From: Sesamum alatum | Lineage: Eukaryota > Streptophyta > Magnoliopsida > Lamiales > Pedaliaceae | Length of the DNA: 64,000 nucleotides | NCBI GenBank assembly: GCA_034509735.1 | Contig: JACGWO010000002.1 | Coordinates: forward strand, 50,775,115 to 50,839,114 | Direction: 5' to 3' | Part shown: in pieces, positions 59,304-64,000 of the stretch | Position numbering within the stretch: the first letter of the stretch is position 1 | Layout of the letters: each line of letters opens with the position of its first letter | Translations under genes and position numbers: made by a program | Notes under the pieces: model-generated | Databases searched by the model: none | Told to the model about the DNA's origin: nothing | What the model saw: only the letters and a program-made list of their open reading frames with translations

Positions 59304-62300
59304 ATGGCAACCAACGGGCCGAACCTGGAGTGCCGGATGTACGAGGCGAAGTACCCGGAGGTGGACATGGCGGTGATGATACAGGTCAAGAGCATGGCCG
59401 ACAGCGGCGCGTACGTTTCACTGCTCGAGTACAACAATATCGAGGGTATGATTCTGTTTTCTGAGCTGTCCCGCCGCCGTATTCGGAGCATCAGCAGCCT
59501 CATCAAGGTTGGCCGCATCGAGCCCGTCATGGTCCTCCGTGTTGACAAGGAAAAGGGTTATATTGATCTCAGCAAGAGGCGTGTTTCCGAGGAGGATATT
59601 CAAGCCTGTGAGGAGAGATTTAATAAGAGTAAGCTCGTGCATTCCATCATGCGACATGTCGCTGAAACCATGAATATTGACCTCGAGGTATGTATTCGTT
59701 GGATTCTTTTATGTTTTTTTTTTTTTTTTTTTGAAACATTCTCTCTTTGATGAATTTAGTCGGATTTTGTTCCTTTTATGTTTAGTGACTTGTGCCTATT
59801 CACTTTTTGGGTTGTTTTTGCGCTGCTGGAGCTGTAGGATTATGTTATATTTTGTTGAAGGAAAAAAGAAGCGACTTGGTATAGTTAATAGTTCTAATTG
59901 GGTTTGCCATTTTTCTTTTTTTACTCTTTTAAGGAGTAATGATCCTAGAGAAGTTTTGGTTTATAGAGTTTTGGATGGTTTTATTTAGATGCTTATTTCA
60001 TGCCTCAATATTGTATCATAGATGAAGATTGAGCTTGATCATACGGCAAGATATAGTGAAGTGAAAAGGGACATCCGTGGTTTCAAGCAATGAAGTTTTA
60101 ATAATTGTTTATGCGACTGTCAATAATTTTATTTTATTTTGTTTTAAATTCTGGAGTTGGAACTTGGAACTAATGGGAAATTTTTGGAAAGGTTGATGAA
60201 TACTTCACTTCCAACGACAGTAGGGGAAGAGAAACCATGAGGAAGGCTGGAGCATAAAGATAATTTTCTACATGTTTTTGTGTGTCCATGGATACAACAC
60301 TTTTATGCATATTACTTGAGAACCTTGCTTACCATGTGCTATACTCATTAAATTCTCACCTCCAAGGAATAGCTTTCAGGTCTGGTTAATGATGCATCTA
60401 GTTTTTGACGGAATAGTTACTGATGGCCTTCTGAACTTAATAGAATTCTCAACTCAATGTGAATGAGTTCCCAATTAGACGAATGTGAAATGAAGTCAAA
60501 TAATTAGTCATTTTGATCAGTTGAGTTCGTTAAGGTTTCTGTGGTGATTTACGGATAAATTTGTTACGACATAAAAAGCTTATGCTTTGACACATAAAAG
60601 GATTTTCCGCCGCTAAGTTTTGGGGTAGACATAAAAAGTAAGATCGGAAGATCACCTTTTTAACTGTCTCCTACAGTACTGTGCCAACTCGAATGGGACA
60701 TTTGCTATGGGATGGCAGTGCCATCAACCTTATATTGGTTCTAATGTTTTGTGCTTGTGTAAACTGTTTAAGAACAGTATCCCATAAGTTTATGCTGCTT
60801 GGTTGTCCTTGTTTCTGCAATCAGTCAAGCAGTCATTTCCCGATTCTGACTGGGCTGGAGCATTCTCTGAATCTGTTGACATTGGGGTTAATGTTCAGTA
60901 TCTTTGTTAGTATCATGTGTCATTATCTTAGCTCTGTAGATTTGCATGATCAATGATAGAGCTCTTTGAAGAGCCTGCAAAGGCAATTCTCTGCATGCTA
61001 GTAGCTGCATTGACATGGGGTGTTTGGGTTTCTAGGAGCATATATTAATCTCTAATATGGATTTAAATCAATGAAAGACAAAACCCAATTTATTAGTTCC
61101 CGAAATGTGCTCGGTCTTGAGGTTATTCTCGTTGGAATAAATCTGCTTTGTGTGTAATTAGCATCTTCTTGATCTTTCTGACAATTTGGCTCAGCAACGA
61201 CGCTTCGTGGATGGTTAGGTTTCATTCTAGGAGGATTACTTACATTTCTCTCTTGATTGAAGGGATATGTTTCTCTACTGTGTTTCTTTGCAATTCTTAG
61301 GAATCTTATCCGAAAGTCGTGGTGATATAAAACACTTGTATTACATTTGTCTTGATCATCTTCTGTGATGTAGTTTCACATGGGCTTTACTAATAGTAAA
61401 TTTTTTTTGGCAGGATCTCTATATTCACGTTGGCTGGCCATTATACAGGAAATATGGCCATGCATTTGAGGTAAGATAATATACTACTTTCAATTGATAA
61501 TTTTCCCTTATTTAGATTGGTATTCCATAAAGATTTCAACTTGTATTCATTACATATTACATTGCAGGCATTCAAATTAATTGTTAATGATCCTGATTCA
61601 GTGCTTGATTCCCTCACCCGGGAAGTCAAAGAAAATGGTCCTGATGGACAAGAGGTAGTCTTTGTTCACTTCAAAACATTTGTTTATCTTCAGAATGTTG
61701 ACACGGCAATTTGCAATCTGGGTATCCTGTAGGTCACTAAGGTGGTTCCTGCGCTATCAGAAGAAGTAAAGGACGCATTAGTTAGAAATATTAGGAGAAG
61801 AATGACACCACAACCTTTAAAGATTCGAGCAGATATTGAAATGAAATGTTTCCAGTTTGATGGTGTTCTGCACATCAAGGTCCTAGTCTTGCCATTACTC
61901 ATAGCTTCATTCTTCAAGAATTTTATAGCTTACTGCAAGTGATGGTTCTTGGTTATAAGTGTTGATCTGTGTTAAACCATGTAGGAAGCAATGCGTAAAG
62001 CTGAAGCTGCTGGAAACACGGATTGCCCTGTTAAAATTAAACTTGTTGCTCCACCGGCATATGTCCTTAACACTCAGACCCTTGACAAGGTAACTGCTAT
62101 ATGCATGTTTTTGTTTCAACAGCTTGACATTGCTATCTATCTGAAATATTTGTGTTCTCTACTTGTTACAACCTATGTAGCCTCGTTCTTGAAAATTTTC
62201 TAACTATGAAGTAGCCAGTCCTGCAGCCAATCACCTTTTGAATTTTGAGTTAGGTGACACAATACATTATTAGCACTAAGACACAATATCTCCGTTTAAT

Positions 62301-63488
62301 AGTTTACATCATCATTTACCGGAAATAGAGGCTGTGTTTAGCTTCGAATTTTTTCCTACCAAAATTAAGATGTCTACTGAAAGAAAATTAATCACATCCA
62401 ATAGGGCCACATTGCTGCACAAAATAGAATACACATGAGCAAGCCGAAAAATACCACCCAAGACTGTGTCAGACTAGCATCAAATACATCAATGCTGATC
62501 TAGAGTGTACAGGAGCACACAGATGATGCTCCCTACAAGAGAACACATTTCAAGAAGATCGTCAAACTAGTATAGGATCTTTTCAGTTGCTCCGGAACAT
62601 TTTCTTATTAGTCATGCTTAGATCTCATAAAATGCTCGGTTGGTGAAACATGTCTTGATTTTGTCACTTTTCTGCCTTCTTGAGCTTTCTTCTTGTTTTC
62701 TGCTTTTATATCCAATGGCCTGAAACAAATTTCTGACAAAGAGGAACATATGATTAATAAGTGAAGCAGGTATCACAAGATGTCATAGGAATCATGGATG
62801 CTAAGGCAATTGTTGCCTGCCATCTGGTTTGCATTTTCTACTGACAGGCTGTCACTGTTACCGGTTCTGTTAACCATTTATTTCTTGCTATACTTCGTTA
62901 CTCACATGTCCTCAGATTTTACTACGAAGCTTACAATAACCAATTTGATTCTCATCCATCCTTAATTATGTTTTCAAGATTTTAGCAGCAATAGATTTGC
63001 ATTATTTATGTAAGTCATTTGTGTTGTCTATTCTCTTAAATTTGTTATTCTTGTATCATGGAAAACACATGAAAATTGATAAGGTTCTAAACCGACTTCA
63101 TTTGTAATGTACAGGAGCAAGGCATTGCAATCCTTAACCAGGCAATTGAAGCTTGCACACAAGAGATTGAAAGTCACAAAGGAAAACTTACTGTTAAGGA
63201 GGCACCAAGAGCGGTGAGGATCACTATATTCTTTTTCTCAAACTAGATGTTGGATGCCTATTCGCTTCATTGACATTTTGAAGTGTGCCATTTCGTAGTA
63301 TGTTGTCTCTAATACACGTTTAATGAATTTAGGTGAGTGAACGGGAGGACAAATTACTCGCAGAGCATATGGCTACGTTGGGACGTGAAAACGAGGAGGT
63401 TAGTGGTGATGAGGACAGTGAAGAGGAGGAAGATACGGGCATGGGAGAAATCGATGTGGAGAATGCAGGACCTGGAATAACAGAGTGA
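59304..63488 (+). CDS. EIF2A: Translation initiation factor eIF2 subunit alpha, seven exons
   Basis: Regulatory subunit of eIF2, which delivers Met-tRNAi to the 40S ribosome. Exons: 59304-59687, 61414-61470, 61568-61654, 61733-61879, 61985-62089, 63115-63213, 63333-63488, giving 344 aa, the plant family length. An N-terminal S1/OB domain (about 17-88) carries [21 protein letters not shown]. Ser56 here is the equivalent of mammalian Ser51 and the GCN2 kinase target. The helical domain and the alpha-beta C-terminal domain follow ([29 protein letters not shown]). An acidic tail ([13 protein letters not shown]) ends the protein. Introns 1 (1726 bases) and 5 (1025 bases) are long and contain no recognisable second gene. 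All introns are GT-AG. The first ATG in a telo-box leader is used; a short out-of-frame upstream ATG at 59167 may lie before the transcription start. Confidence 0.96.
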
Positions 63489-64000
63489 AAAGTCCTGTCT
63501 TTTTCTTACTTGATAAACTTAAATCAACATTTTTGTATGTTTCCTCTTACTCTACTATCCACCACTTCTTATATGAGTGTATGCAATTGATATGAAAATG
63601 TTATTTATAGAGCAGAATTCCAATTTTGACTACAATGTCCAGCACACGTTTATTGCCTTAGAAACACATTTTTTCGTCCCAAGTTTGTGACTTTTATCTT
63701 CTTTTTGAAATTATTTCTCAGAATGGCAGCTTGAATTGTTTTCCATAAATACCCTCATTTAAAAATAATAATGTGGAATTGCAACCATTCAATTTAATTA
63801 TTACTTTCCAAGTGGGGCAATTTTTACACTTATGATTTATTTTATTTTTTTCAATTCTCATTTAAAACCTCGGTGTCCTGTCATATTAAACACAAAATAC
63901 CATGACAAATTAGAGCACATAATAACATTGAGACACACAGGGGGAAGTGAAACGGTTGACGGTACCATAAATGAGAATAGATGCACCGCCACCCACCACG
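63489..64000. other. eIF2-alpha 3' region and spacer to the window edge
   Basis: The 3'UTR probably ends near 63610 (AAAATGTTATTT and following A/T-rich sequence). The rest is AT-rich with no supported gene. Sequence at 63940-64000 becomes G+C-richer and could be the start of another promoter beyond the window. Confidence 0.45.

Noticed and set aside
1..64000. Intact LTR retrotransposon, LINE, transposase gene, CRISPR array or viral insertion
   Set aside because: I looked for reverse transcriptase, integrase, RNase H, transposase and Rep/helicase motifs and for regularly spaced repeats. None of the longer frames contains them.

Overview
This is nuclear DNA of a flowering plant, very probably a eudicot. 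Intergenic DNA is very AT-rich. The genes have GT-AG introns and encode plant-specific families: laccase, DREB2, a PYL abscisic-acid receptor, plastid ferritin and APY7. The space between genes is filled with small non-autonomous transposons. Gene content alone does not fix the species; an asterid is possible but unproven. No organelle, bacterial or viral segment and no intact retrotransposon or transposase gene was seen.

Protein genes in order: a six-exon laccase (+, 2614-5198); an intronless-CDS DREB2-type AP2/ERF factor with a 5'UTR intron (+, 13869-14930); an intronless PYL4/5/6-type ABA receptor (-, 19169-19813); an eleven-exon DEAD-box helicase RH18/DDX55 (+, 29647-33809); an eleven-exon cytosolic GH85 endo-beta-N-acetylglucosaminidase (+, 35040-38928); an eight-exon plastid ferritin (+, 43440-45871); a two-coding-exon apyrase 7 (-, 47706-50611), convergent with ferritin; and a seven-exon eIF2-alpha (+, 59304-63488). 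A canonical tRNA-Lys(CTT) lies at 57984-58056. Exon joins were checked by reading frame, and total lengths match the families: 575, 353, 214, 589, 690, 256, 768 and 344 aa.

The genes are independent plant loci, not an operon-like cluster. Several share a stress theme: DREB2 and PYL in drought, heat and ABA responses, ferritin in iron and oxidative stress, eIF2-alpha as the GCN2 target. I infer only general genome neighbourhood from this.

The intergenic DNA holds several small-element families. These are tRNA-derived SINEs (one with a near-perfect 15-bp target duplication), Helitron-like elements (the largest 3.27 kb, with an A|TC start, a 7-bp stem hairpin and a CTAG|T end), and at least four families of long-armed palindromic foldback or MITE elements. 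I did not find a previously undescribed multi-gene system. The most useful observations are a near-perfect iron-dependent regulatory sequence upstream of ferritin, the tandem duplication of the 3' end of APY7, the composite Helitron, stress motifs and a uORF upstream of DREB2, and the GC-AG intron and alternative ends of the GH85 gene.
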